Shown here: piece after piece, positions 49,247 through 62,273 of the stretch
Layout of the letters: each line of letters starts with the position of its first letter
How positions within the stretch are numbered: position 1 is the stretch's first letter
NCBI GenBank assembly: GCA_947683625.1
Contig: CANTUR010000071.1
Coordinates: 850,724 to 914,723 of the forward strand
Length of the DNA stretch: 64,000 nt
Origin: Mallotus nudiflorus
Lineage: Eukaryota; Streptophyta; Magnoliopsida; Malpighiales; Euphorbiaceae
Direction: 5' to 3'
Notes under the pieces: generated by a model
What the model was told of the DNA's origin: nothing
The model's input: the letters and a program-made list of their open reading frames with translations, nothing else
The model's database searches: none
Made by a program: the position numbers and the translations under genes

Positions 49247-52200
49247 TATGGAGTTAAGATTTAATAAGTCATAAGTTTAATTTAAATAGAATGGTTAGTG
49301 TCAAAAATATATAGTATGAAATTTAGTAATCAAACTGAAATAAAATTAAAGTTTTACAATGACATGTGCATTTAATATCTTACTATTTTAAGTGTGGTGG
49401 AAAATAATGTGGCGAGTATTTTTAAAATATTTTTTTAGTCATCATATTATTAAAATTCCATTAAGTGACTGACCAGTAAAATTTAAATAAAATTTTAATA
49501 ATTAAAAAATAAATTAAAGTTTAATCTCTATTCATTAAATTCAAAATTACATCCTAATAAAAAGATAATATAAAATAAGACTACAATTAAAAAGTATCAA
49601 AATAAAATTTCACTATTATGAAATTTTCAATCGCGTTGATAGAGAATTCTTTTAATTTACAACTTGAAAATCTGTACACTTCATTTAATAGTTTTAATTA
49701 GTTGTAAATTGATTTTATGGTCTTTAAATAAATCCAATTGTAAAAAAATCATCAGAATTTTCACAGTTGAGAAATATTCAAATTTTTTTAAGGAATCATA
49801 TCTCATAAGGGTAAAAACAACTTTATGAAGGAAAATTCAAAATTTCACAATAATCAAATCAACAAACATATCGGAGATTTGTGTTTATTACATGTAATAC
49901 AACAAAATAAATTAAAATATATATATAATAAAAAACATTTCCAATTTAAAAGACGATCGTGGGCAAAAAATTTTGAAGAAAAACGAAGGGAGAAAAAAGA
50001 AAACAAAGGTGGCTACGTTTTAATTGAATATATGTCATATGTGATTAAAATTGCGTTAACATTGTTTTAAAGGGTGATGTTAGAAGCCAACTTTTTTACA
50101 TAATGTATAGATCATTTCACCACAAATTCAATTAGAAGCATATTGTGTATTGGAGACTGAAAATTTTGCAAATATGAGTTTAAATATAAGATGTAAATAA
50201 TGTTGATATATGATAGATTGGAATTCGATAGAAGAAAATACTTGAATAAAAAAAATTTGATGAAAGATAATACTTGAATAACAATGTTCGTGTATGATAG
50301 ATTAGAATTTGATGGAATTTAATACTTAAATAATAAATTTTTAAGTTAGTGATATTGAATTTAGTAGTTAAATTCTTGTGGTATCATCAACAAATTCGGA
50401 TTCAAATCACCCCACCCTTAGCTTATAATGATTAGAAAAAAAATTAACCCTCAAATGTAGAAAAAAAATTGTGAAGGAACATAAATTAATATGTACTATA
50501 AATGCCTGGTAATTTTGTTTTATAGAGGTGAAATTTCATTTGAAGGCAACTTTTCTTATTGAGAATATTTCAATAATTTATTTTAGTATGAAAAATTTAG
50601 CAATAAATAGAAAATATGAATTAGAATTTGATAGAAGTCCCCATTAATACATCACTTAAATTTATCAATATATGATGTTTAGGCATAAACATCAAAGTAT
50701 AAAATTGAAATGTAATTTGAAAGGGATAAGGTATATTTTGCCTATACATACATTCTACAAAATAATAGGGATGCATAGCATGTGCACTTCATGTGAGAAG
50801 GTGGATTTGGTTTGAATTATGTGCCATATGATTTTTTTTTTTTTTTATGAATAATAATAAATTAATGAATTTCACTCTTCTTCTTCTTCTTATAACCATT
50901 TGTGTCCAACACTCTAACCCCAACTATTTTTGTCCTCACTTGATTCTAATTTCTAATGAATTAACCATGCTTGGGTTTTTCAAACCCTTCTAGTGGTAAT
51001 AAATAAATTCACAAGTCCCTTGAGTTGAATATTTTAATTATTATGCATTCAATTTTGGGTTGAGATAAGGCATGACTACTATTATTCCCAATTTTTGTAA
51101 ACAAAAAAAAAAAGGTCTTTTTTGTTTTAATTAATGTGTCTATTTTTGAAGTTCACTAATATAATCATTATATTTATTATTTTTTTCTTAAGCCTAATTG
51201 CAATAATATAATCAATTTTTGGAAAATATAATGACAATTGATATAATTTAGAAGTATATTAATAAAATTTCACTTAAAAAGATAATTGAAAACTATTGTT
51301 ACTATTCTTCAATTATATTAATAAAATTCTACTAATTTGTAATTTGGTGATTGATACACTATGTTGAATAATTCAATTTAGTCAAAATCAATTTTTAGTA
51401 AATTATATATATATATATATATGTGTGTTTATTCTGAAAATGATCCATCAATAAAGACATTTTAGAAGGAAAAAAAAAGTGATAATATTTTACATTACTT
51501 GTGTGATAAGGAAAAACACTTGTGCTCCGTTGTTCTCAATGAAGGAAAATGGAGCAATTCCCCATTGTAGCTTCATGATCTCTTACGCTACTTAACTAGT
51601 AACTTCAATGCTACTACTACCATTTCAAAATATTCAACTTTTCTATAATTTGTGCCTTTAAATTTATAGAAAAAAAAATGATAATTAATACCATGACTTT
51701 CTAAGAATTTGAACTATTGTATTTCCACAAACTATCAAGTCTATCGAACCTGTATTATCTCATATTTTTTGTTGAAATTTACAAAATTTCACAATTTTTT
51801 CATACCTAAAAAGTTCTTATAAGTATTATTATTTCTTGGATCAACTGACCAAAAGTTAAAATTTTCTAATCAAGGTTCGAATGGCTATTAGATATTAAAA
51901 ATATAAGAAGTAAAATTTACATTTTAAAATTAAAAGTTACATCCATCCTTATATAAGAATATTTTGTTCTCAAATGCAATGAGGCGACCTCATGCCCGCA
52001 TGAGTAGTGATTGCTGAAAAATGCCTTTATCATGAGCAGAATTGAATTTCAATCTTGGATCCAGCCATAATGACGACAGGACAGGATAGGTGTTATGCAA
52101 AATGTATTCAATTTGGGTAAAAAACTTTTTAAAGTGCAAAGAGAGAGTGGGTACCAAACAATGATCCGCATTCAATCTTATTTATTTATTGATTTTTGCT

Positions 52201-53345
52201 TAATCAGGGCTAAGGGGTTTTGCAAAGAAACTGAGTTTTTTTGTTCTTTTTTTTGTCATGAAAGGGTGGGGGAATTCTAACCTTCCACTCTATAGGTGTC
52301 TTGCCAGTGCACGAAATGCGAACCTTCCCCTCTACAAGTGCTTTGCCCGGATGTGAACCTTCCCGTCACTAGGCGGGCAGGCGCAAAGAAACCGATTTTG
52401 ATTCCCAGAAAAATGGAAAAAATCCAGAAATCAATTTCATTAAAGCCGCATGTAACATGTAAGCAATAGCCCCCAATTTACCAGTCAACTGACCACTTTC
52501 TTGAATTGAAGCATCTGGGAAACCATGGAGATGGAGAAGAAGAAGCAGTCAAACCCTTCTAATATGACCAACTATTAAGTGAAAGTAAAAGTGAAAGTGA
52601 AAGATTCAACACTGCATTATGCACAAATCACATCACTATTGCTATTAGCACTATCATTTTTTTTTTAGAATAATGTGTATACATACACATGTGCATAATG
52701 CACCTTAATTTCAGCCGGCAATTATATCCTAAAAAATTCATAAATAAATAGTTTCAATTAAAAATATCACCACCATCCCAAATTATATTCACAAATTTAA
52801 TCTGACGTTTCATGCATATCTCAATTATTCAAATTCGAGTAATCCATGGAGGTGAAACTAATGCTTGGTTTAGAGATAAAATTGAAGATTAGGAAGCAGA
52901 AAAGAAATTGTTAAAGTTGTGTAAAATTCTGCAAAAATTTTCATCACAAACAAACAATTTCTTTTAGTATATTTTCTTTCAAAACTAATTCGAACCTAAT
53001 AACTCTATAAATAGCAAAACTCTTCCGATACCTGTTGATAACAACCCTTAATAACAGCAAGCCTCTAATCCCTTCAGATTAATCCTTAATCCTAAATTAG
53101 TAGATAATTAGCTACAAGAAACCTGGCATATGAACAATTAGCGAGAAGAAAAACAACTGGTAAAAAAATGCTGTTTACCCATTTCATTTCTACATGCACA
53201 GTGATCAAAATGCCAGCATACATATAGAAAAGAGAAGGATCTATGATAACCAGTAGTTGATTAATCCAACAAAGATCATTAAGATAAGAAATAGTAGAAA
53301 TTAATTTCTCATCATCAAACACCATAAATGTAGCATACCCACATA
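49247..53345. other. AT-rich intergenic DNA upstream of the second ERF's 3' end
   Basis: No gene family is recognisable. Positions 51480-51600 and 52260-52400 are less AT-rich; the latter has CTTCCC-containing near-repeats about 45 bp apart (CGAACCTTCCCCTCTACAAG, GTGAACCTTCCCGTCACTAG). The A/T homopolymers and short open frames are unconvincing. Confidence 0.5.
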
Positions 53346-53377
53346 AGATTAAGATCTTTTTTTTTTAATCTTAACCT
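53346..53377 (-). promoter_or_regulatory. 3' UTR stem-loop of the second ERF gene
   Basis: On the sense strand AGGTTAAGAT and ATCTTAATCT flank a 12 nt A-rich loop. The arms are identical to those at 17413-17438 but the loop differs. The element lies about 99 nt after the stop codon. Confidence 0.55.
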
Positions 53378-53475
53378 AATCTTTTTTTAATCCGCATAAT
53401 TAAGACTAGAAACAAAGAAAAAAAAATGTAACAGTTTTTGTTTTTTCGTTATAATAAATTTGATCATCATCATCA

Positions 53476-54186
53476 TCAAAGGCATAAAGCAGTGCACTGA
53501 AGATCATCACCAGCAAAGTCAACCTGATCCAACGGTGGAAAATTCAGATCAAACGGTAAAGGTTTCCGGTAACATAATGAAGAAGATGATGCAATATCTC
53601 CATCATCAACAACCGAAGATGACGAATCACAATCACTGTGACAATCTTCCGGCACCACCGGTGGAGTACGAGGATGGTGTCTCTTTCGACTCCCGGCTGC
53701 TGCCGTTGCCGTTGCCGTTGCCGTCTGTTGAGGCGGCCTAGGTCCGCTGAACGACTCCACAGTACTGCTCAAACTGCTTGAGGTCGGTCTCTGCGGATTT
53801 ACATGATGTCCTTCATACCCATTTGTTGTGAACATCCGATGATCGATGAAGGTGTCCGGCGGTGGGTTTTGGTGGTAGGTGAAAGGAGATAATTGTGAAG
53901 CATTTAAAGGAAAATTGGTTTTAGCCTTTGGTCCACGGAGGGTACGAGCTGCGGTGTCGTAGGCACGAGCTGCATCTTCTGCAGAATCGAAGGTGCCAAG
54001 CCATACTCTGGTTTTTTTCCAAGGATCTCTGATTTCCGCGGCGAATCTTCCCCATGGTCTTTTTCTAACTCCTCTGTATCTGGGTTCTTTCCCATTTATC
54101 ATATTTTGTGGAGGAGCAGTTGCAGATCCGTTGGGTTCTACAACTGCTGCTTGTTTAGCAGCGGCTCCTCCTCTTCCTCTCCCCAT
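53476..54186 (-). CDS. ERF transcriptional repressor, paralogue of the gene at 17592, 236 aa
   Basis: Single-exon AP2/ERF group VIII repressor. The AP2 domain is at residues ~36-93 (RYRGVRKRPWGRFAAEIRDP). A FDLNFPPLD EAR motif lies near the C terminus, followed by GDDLQCTALCL as in the first copy. The linker has Ala/Thr-rich and His/Arg-rich stretches and the same DCHSDCDSSSSVV patch. I chose MGRGRGGAAA at 54186 as start because it matches the family N terminus. The frame is open 26 codons further upstream, but that extension is hydrophobic and Phe-rich and looks like translated UTR. Same strand as the first copy and about 35 kb away, separated by transposons. It probably acts on overlapping targets. 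A Cys-free nuclear repressor function is inferred from the motifs. Confidence 0.93.
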   Translation of the reverse strand: MGRGRGGAAAKQAAVVEPNGSATAPPQNMINGKEPRYRGVRKRPWGRFAAEIRDPWKKTRVWLGTFDSAEDAARAYDTAARTLRGPKAKTNFPLNASQLSPFTYHQNPPPDTFIDHRMFTTNGYEGHHVNPQRPTSSSLSSTVESFSGPRPPQQTATATATAAAGSRKRHHPRTPPVVPEDCHSDCDSSSSVVDDGDIASSSSLCYRKPLPFDLNFPPLDQVDFAGDDLQCTALCL

Positions 54187-55840
54187 GATATTGGTATACA
54201 AATTTTTTGAAAAAAAAAAAACAACTGGATTGTGAAGAAAGTGGAAAACAAAATCCACCCACAACCCAGAAATTAAAAATTAGCAAAACAACAAAGCCAT
54301 AATCAATTCTTTGTGAGAAAAAAAAAAAATCAAACAACAACCCTTTGAAGCTGAAAATGGGGATGGAAAAAGAAATAGAAAGAGAGGACGAAACAGAAAC
54401 TAAAACAAGAAATGATGAAATTTGAGAAGAACAGAGAGATTATTATTATTATTATTATTTCTTTGGTTTCTCTTTAGTTTTGGGTATTCTCTGGCTGAAA
54501 TGGCTTTTCCTTGTTTTCCTTTTTTTTTTTTTTTTTCTCGATTTCTCTACCTTCTCTCGCCCCCACAAACCGACTCGGATCATTGCTTCTTCTTCTTTTT
54601 TTATCTTTTTATTTTTCCTATAAAAACATTTTTTTTTTAAAAAAAATTTCTTTCTTGATTGTTGTTATCAGTGTTCAAAATAATCTAGCCACTGAAATTA
54701 CTTGAGAGCCCTCACAATTTTCCTTATTGCCAAACAGTAAAATTTTCAGCACTTTTCTTCCCCTATGCAGACTAATGATTTTTTTAAAAATTATTCTTCT
54801 TTTCATTTGAAAAATTTTTCTCTTTAATTTGAAGTATTTCCTTAGGAGAAGTTCCAGAAAAACATGCCTTAATTATACATTCCATATAGTTTAATTGTTT
54901 TTTTTTCATATACACATGACTAACAACTAAAAATTTCTAAAGTTAACCAATTTTAATTTTTAAAATTTTCTTAAAAAATTATTATAATTTTAAATTTTAT
55001 TATGCTGCCAAATTAATTATAAACTAATCCTGTGCATTATACGACTTTAAACTCATTTTGATATAATTATTAAATAATTTTAATAAATTTAAAACTACAC
55101 ATTAATTAAATATAAAAGTGAAATTTTAGAAAGTTATTATAACAATTGTATTTAATAATGTTTTATTAAAAGTACATATATATATTTTTAATATGTATAG
55201 TAATAATAATAACTGGAGAAATAAACTAAAAAATAAAAAAATTGATAAGTTATACATTTTTAGTTACGTTATATCAAAAGAAAATATATTTTTAATTAAA
55301 TAAAAGGTGGATGTTTTAATTAGAATAAAAAATATAATTTTTATGAAAAAGAAGAGTAGTATTTTAGATATAGTATAATAAAAGTGTTTTATATAAAATA
55401 AAACATATGTATTTTAAAATAAAAATTTTTTTAAAAAGAAAAAGGTAAATAAATTAAAAATAAAATATATTACATTAATTTTATTTTTTAAATTTTTATT
55501 GTCATTATTTTTAAATATAATAGAATTTATTTTGAAACTATTAAATTACTATTGGAGTATGTATAATAGTGTTTTAATTAAAAAATTATTAAAAATAGAA
55601 TTTTTAATGGTTTAGAAAAAATAATTGAGTGATTTGAAATAAAAAAAATATGTACTATATAAAAAATTTTAGAATTTAAATAGTATTAAAATATGTATAA
55701 TAGTATTTTAATTAATAAATAATACTAAAAAATTATAATAAATATTTTATTTTTAATAAAAATCAGAATTTTTAAATATTGACACATAAAATTTTAGGAT
55801 GAATATTAAAATTTTTTATTTAATAACTTTAAAGCTCAGC

Positions 55841-55887
<47 letters not shown>

Positions 55888-58800
55888 AATTTCTTATTAA
55901 ATTAACATCACAATCAATTTTTTTTATAATTACAAGTAAAAAATAAGGAGTTATCATAATTTTATGAATTCAATAAATTACTTTTAGTTTTAGTAACAAT
56001 TTATTTTTACTGAAACATTAAGTTTTTTTAACAAAATTATAAAATACCCAACTAATTTTTATTTTTATTATTAAAGTTAGTCAATTGCTAATTTAATAAA
56101 GAAAAAATTTAAAATAAATTCAGTGGAATACTAATTAAAATTTAAAATAATTAATTGTTTAAGAACTATTTTTACTTAAATTACATTTTAGAATTCGAAT
56201 TATAATATAAACAGTTGTATTTAATTAATTGATTATCTTTATTGTTCTACTCGGTTGAATCTTATAAATTAAAGTTCAATAATTTTTGAATATTCGTAAT
56301 TTAGAAAAAGTTTTAAAAATAAATATAAAATTGAGAATTTTCTTTATTTGTATAATGTAAAGTGTGCTACTAAAAACAGGTAAAATGTAAAAGGTGGCGA
56401 GCATGTTCATTTCTTGTGGGACATTGTGGATATTGTCTAGAGTATGTGCAAATTTTTATGACTTAGATTCATCATCTTGACATTTTTTTTAAAAATTCAT
56501 TCCCTAAATTTCTTTTAAAACATTATTATTAACAAACAAACTTCATTATTAAGAAATATTATTTTCATTTTACAGCTACATAATTTTGTTGAAAATATCA
56601 AGTTCTTTTTGGTGCATTTCATGATTGTATTATTTTATTGTAAGAGCTTATGGCACAAGAAATTTTTCATTTTTATTGCCATGCTTGTATCAAGTAATTT
56701 GCATCACATAAATAAAAAACAATGCCCTTTTTTTTTTTTCCAATTTTATAATTTTTGGGATTATTTTTTATGGTATTGTAAAACTCTATGTTATTTTAAC
56801 TTCCACTTCAATAACTATATTTTGGAGTATTAATATTTTTTTTTTTCTAAATTCATTTCAAGTCATCCATTATATTTTTGAGTTACAAATGAGTGATAGT
56901 TTTAGCATTACAATACTTTTAACACCTTAAATATATATTTAGTATAAATGAATTTTATAAAATTTAATTATAAATTTAAAAAAATGTATTTATTTAAATA
57001 AAAAATTTATAATTTTTTTTTCAATTTTAATTTTTTAATTTTATAAAATTACTTATTACTAAATTAAATTTATTTCATAAAATATTTATTTAAATTGTAA
57101 ATATTATATTAATAATAATTTTTTTAGAATTAAACCAGATAAATGATAAAAATATTAATAAAATTGAATAAATTAGTCAATTTAAGAGACTTTTAAATAT
57201 AAGAAAATAGGAGTATAATATTGTGTAGGTTCGGTTCCAATAATATCAACTTCAGCAAGATAGGTACGGAATTATTTGGTCCACATGTAAAAAATACTCC
57301 GTCGATCGTTAGAATAATTTCCTTAGAAGCAACCTATGTTTAATATGTCATTTTATTTGGCAAGATTGCACCTTTTTTTTTAAATCTCTAATTTATGCTG
57401 ATTGTGACAAAAAAGAAATACAAATTTTTTTATTTGGAAAAAATTCTTTTTAATATCTAATTCAATTTGCAAACAAAAATCTCCTTAGAAATTTGTTTTA
57501 TTTGGCACACAAATTCATATATTCAATTATTCAACTAAACTTAACAATGATATAGGTTCATAATTTTCAAAATAAAATGTTCAGCCTTATTATCTAAATT
57601 TATTTTAGGAATTATTTAAAATGAATTAGATGAACTATTTGTAAGTATTGGGTATTTAATTTCTTTGTTCACTTCATTATTCCTTTTAGTGTTTGAAAAG
57701 AGAACCTAAGAAATAGCATTTTCTTCAAAATGATATTTCTAATAAGAAAAATTTTACTTTTTTTCTAATCAATAGAGAAATGAAATAATTGATTTTCTTT
57801 GTTTTAAACAAGATAAAGATTAATTTTATAAATTAATAACAGTAAAATTTAAATTAGAAAAAATCACCACTATACCATTTTTAGTTTATTTTATTTAATT
57901 TTTAATAAATTAAATTATTTAACTGAATATTGGATAGTTAAACATTAAAAAAATTTCATAACACTAAAATAGTTATTAATTGAATTTTTAATTCATATTA
58001 GGATGGTAAAACTCCCATTTATAAATTTTAGAAAGAATTGGATCAGGATTACTTTATCTTAATTCATTTATTTCCTTCCTATAATAATTTATCTCTTTAT
58101 TGATTCACAAGAATGAAATGAATTCAGCTTTCACCTTTAATATGAAAAATAAATGAGAAAAAAAAACTAATATATTTTAAATAAAGAAATAAAATAACAC
58201 ACTTGGAGACAAGCCTTTCTTGTTAAAGTCTTTCTTTTCTCATTTTTAATCCCTTTGATGCATCAAACTTTGCTATAAAAATATTATTGACAAAAACATA
58301 ATATTTGATAATAAAAAATATTATTCATTCATAAATCCACCACATCACTATATAAAACAGAGAAATTTCAGAATTTGATAAAACGAAGATACACAGGTAA
58401 TTAGTGTAATAAATAAGTAAATAAAATTTTAGCCATTGTGCAATAAATAAAATTTCAAAAATCTTTTGTTTTGGATACAACCCATTAACATTTAAATCAA
58501 GTCTTGTGAATTCCATGAAAGCATTAGTTGCAACTCTCACCCTTTGCTCACAACTCAATTATAAATACGAATATAAATATATTTATATATGTGGGAATAA
58601 AATAAACTATATAATTTAATTAATATGGTATGGGATATTATTTTAATTTATACATTCTATGTATTTTATACATTTGTTGGGTCCATGCATTTCAAAGAAA
58701 ATACCAACCTTTACAACTTGCACATTTACATCACTTTCCTATTTAATATATTTGAGGTTAATATTATTTCTCTGCCATTGTTCTTCACCAATTAAAAAAA

Positions 58801-61060
58801 AAAATCCCTTTCTTTCTCTTTCATCTTCTTTCTTCCTTTTAATTTATCAACAGATTTATGGCTCAAGCATTTATTTTCATAGATAATTTTCATTTCAAAG
58901 AAATTTTAGTTACAAAATTATATATTACCCAGAATTGGAAGATGAATTTTTTCCAAGGAAATTAACCTCCAAAAGAAAATTAGTTTTTCCCCACTTATCA
59001 TTTAAATTGTTTGGTTAAGTGTCATATAATTTTAAGGTACAATTGGATAGCTCTAACAAATGGAGTTGATGCATCTTGCTTTCTAGGTTTACTCCATTAG
59101 GTTGTTCTTATCTACAATGTTATTATTATTATTATATTTGAGATTTTTGGTGCAAATATGTGAGGTAATATTAAATTTTAAATTATTTCGATTTAAATTC
59201 ATTCGAAATTGAATTCTCTCCTCTAATAAGAGTAAAAAAAATATCAAATTTTGAATTTGTAATAATTTTTATTTCGCAAAAAATTCATGGACATTCATGT
59301 TTATCCAAATTATATATATATATATACACACACGTTGATTCTTCAAGCAATCTTCTCCTATTTATTAATGGTGGGTTTTAACCATTGCCAACCCATGTGG
59401 ATGCTTTCCGTAACATGGAAAAAAAATTACAAATAAAATCAAGCCTTTGTAATATTGATAATGAAAAAAATGAAAATTATTACTGGTGTGGTCAAAATTA
59501 GAAATTTTAATTATAATGGAGAAATTTAAATATCAAGGAGGATAAAACATAAAAATTAGTAGCATAAATATATATGAATTGAAAAAGAGAATATAGAAAA
59601 ATTATCCCTTTTTTAAAAGAAAACAATTATACCTGAAAAATATAATTTAAATCATAAGTACAGAAATTTTAGATATATATATAATTATATATCTAGAATT
59701 CACTAGGCCAGCCTTGAAGTGAAAGGAATCAAGACTGTATTTGCCTTTCGGCAGATGCATGATCATACGCTCTTGCATATGAAAAGGGTTGATATTGCGG
59801 CCAAGGATATCAAAATTGTATATCTTCTCTTTTATTAATCTCCTATTACATGTTAACCACATTTTGTAATTGCCATCATTACCTTAATTTAATCAATTTG
59901 CCGATATAAATGAACAAATTAAAACCCATTTCATACCCAAAAAAGTGAAAAAAAATAACACCCATTTTCCTACTCTTTCTTAAGTCCTTTTTTTCCCTGT
60001 GTTCTTTAGGGATGGTATGTTAGTGGAAAAAGTGGCCGTCTAGCTCTAGGTATAACCACCCATTTTTCATCACAACTCATAATGATACATATTCTTTAAT
60101 TTGATGGGAGCATTAATGATAATAGGTTAAAATATATATATATGTTGTATTTTAGCAAATGGTAGTTAGCCCATTTGAGCTAAAGGGGTTGGGGGATTAA
60201 TATTTTACAAACTAAATTGTAGAAAAAGTTAATTTTAAGCAAAGAGAAGGTCTATTAGGGCTCCAGGTTAATGGGACAAAGAGTGATTAATTATAATTGT
60301 GTGGATTTGTGAGTTAAAACCATTTTTGAAGAAATTAAAATGAGGATTTTGAAAGAAAAGACCCACCTTTGCTTTTTGTTCTTTGAAAAACATTAACAGC
60401 ATCCTAATCATGGCTTATGTGGATCATGTCAAAGATTAGGACCAAAGATAATAAAGTCTTACCTTACTTTAAGTACATGACAAAAACCAAGATTAATCAT
60501 CCAAAAAAAAACATTATTATTTATGTTCTAACCACCATGGATGATTGGATGGCATTTTAGTGGGATTAAATTGTACTAATTTTAGGTTAAATTTTGGCTA
60601 CATTAATTCCTTTACAAGCGTTGTTCAAAAAAAAAAAATTCCTTTGCAAGCTGTTTCAATTAATTAGGAGTTAGGCTAAACACAAATTAATTTTGGTATG
60701 AATTTTCTATTTAGCATCAAATCAATTATAGCATACTATAATCATCATTAACTCAATTTGATTGCAATCCACATGCTTAATTCAGCTGTAAAATCATTAT
60801 ACCTCTCAATTTAGGTAAATAAATAAATAAAGTTGAGCCTTCCATATAATTTATGTATATATATAATGAAATTTAGTATGGTAGCTGAAATTTCAATAGT
60901 TTGATCAGCTGAATAGTTTGAATAAATTCATAATGTCCTGTGGCCATTAGATCAAAGCAAATATTTTCTTGTGCCATATCATTAGCTATTACATTAACAT
61001 TTGATGTCCCAATTAGCCGATTGGATCATTTCAACGATTGCACTAATCATGAGTATTTAT
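54187..61060. other. ERF 5' flank and long AT-rich intergenic region
   Basis: Positions 54187-54660 are probable 5' UTR/promoter with a TTA run (54440-54460) and pyrimidine-rich tracts. Positions 54700-59300 are AT-rich with a (TA)n at 55843-55885 and no gene. A small minus-strand open frame at 59647-59862 has no recognised family. Positions 60150-60500 are less AT-rich and could be conserved regulatory DNA of a gene outside the window. Confidence 0.5.
55843..55885. repeat. (TA)n microsatellite
   Basis: About 21 uninterrupted TA units in AT-rich intergenic DNA. Confidence 0.95.
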
Positions 61061-61218
61061 TGTTAGTCAATATTATCTGTATATTCTGTCTTATCTTCTT
61101 CTAGTTATTGTTGTTATAGTGTTACAGTCTTTGTATACATCTCTACCACTTCATATGTATTATATAATCATTGTGTAAAACTCATTCATTGAATATATGA
61201 AATACAGCAATATTCACA
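61061..61218 (+). repeat. 158 bp LTR of a copia element
   Basis: Begins TGTTAGTCAATATT and ends TATTCACA, directly before a tRNA-Met primer site. The short length suggests the Ale/Retrofit group. Confidence 0.75.
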
Positions 61219-61230
61219 TGGTATCACAGC
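61219..61230 (+). other. copia primer-binding site
   Basis: TGGTATCACAGC, one base different from the initiator tRNA-Met complement TGGTATCAGAGC, abutting the LTR. Confidence 0.8.
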
Positions 61231-61269
61231 TTTAGACTGATTTTTTTCTTTTTCGTTTCTTCTTCATAG

Positions 61270-62273
61270 CTACTCCTGATAATCAACTTATTTTATCTAC
61301 GTCAAGCGCTACTAATGCTACTACCTACCATAGCTTTGCTATTAAACTTGCATAAAAAATTTCTTGACATGGAAAATTCAATTTTTACCATTACTAAACT
61401 ATCATTCTATGACTACTCTTATCAATGGTTCTTCACCATTCCTGCCTACCACGATTCCATCCACTTCCAATCCTACCCAACGAGTCCTTAATCCAGTGTT
61501 CACCACATGGCTTCAAAAGGACCAGCTCCTACTATCCCGGTTGTTCTCATCCCTTACCGAGGAGGTCTTTCTATACGTTATTGGTCCTCACTTCTTCACA
61601 TGCTATTTGGCAAGCTCTTGCGAATGCTTTTAAGTTTATTTCCCAAAACTGCCAACTTCAATTGCACATTCAACTCCAAGAACTTAAGAAAAATGACCAA
61701 TCAATCTCTTTTTATCTTCACAGGCGAAAAGCTTGGTCGATGAACTTGTAGCAACAGGTAGAGCTATTCCCAAGCAGAGTTTAATGTGACTATATATCGC
61801 AATATCGGTGCAGAATATCATCCTTTGATTTCAGCTCTCACCATATGGCCTAAACCAGTCAGTTTTTAAAAACTCTATAGCCATTTATTGGCTCATAAGA
61901 TTTTACTATAGAGTTTTAATGAACTCCTACAAGCGAATTTTGCCTATCGCCCTTTATTTTCTCGTACTTATTCCTCTCTAGTCGGACCTTCTTATTGGCC
62001 ACCTCGACTCCTTGCTCCATTAGGTCCTCGTCAGTCTCTTACTATATGTCAGATCTGTGAGTTCACCAATCATACCGCAGATTATTGCAAGCGTCGCTAT
62101 GATAAGAGACGCTCTTTCAAGTCAAATCCGCAAGCAAACCTGGCATTAAATAACTCTATTGGTGTTCAATATCGCCCTCCATTTGCTTATCCAATGTCAT
62201 TCCAGTGAGCTTCTACTCCTTCATTAACAATTACTTGGACCCTCGACATAAGTGCCAACTACAATATGACACC
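61270..62273 (+). pseudogene. copia gag fragment, frameshifted and cut by a chromovirus LTR
   Basis: Gag of the UBN2/copia type across shifting frames. RVLNPVFTTWLQKDQLLLSR in one frame matches the family's NP.F..W..QDQLLLS. It continues in the next frame as SSHAIWQALANAF and LQLHIQLQELKKNDQSISFY. A zinc knuckle CQICEFTNHTADYC is visible near 62050. The start of the protease (WTLDISANYNMTP, for the usual DSGA..HMT) is at the break. Upstream there are several stops. At 62274 the reading frame ends in a foreign LTR, so the rest of pol is missing or beyond the window. Confidence 0.85.

Noticed and set aside
52290..52390. tRNA-like or organelle-derived segment
   Set aside because: No cloverleaf, no A/B boxes in order and no organelle gene recognised. 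Only short CTTCCC-containing near-repeats are visible.
54187..54264. 26-codon in-frame N-terminal extension of the second ERF gene
   Set aside because: It is hydrophobic and Phe-rich, lies in a poly-A/T leader and is absent from the paralogue, whose N terminus aligns with MGRGRG.
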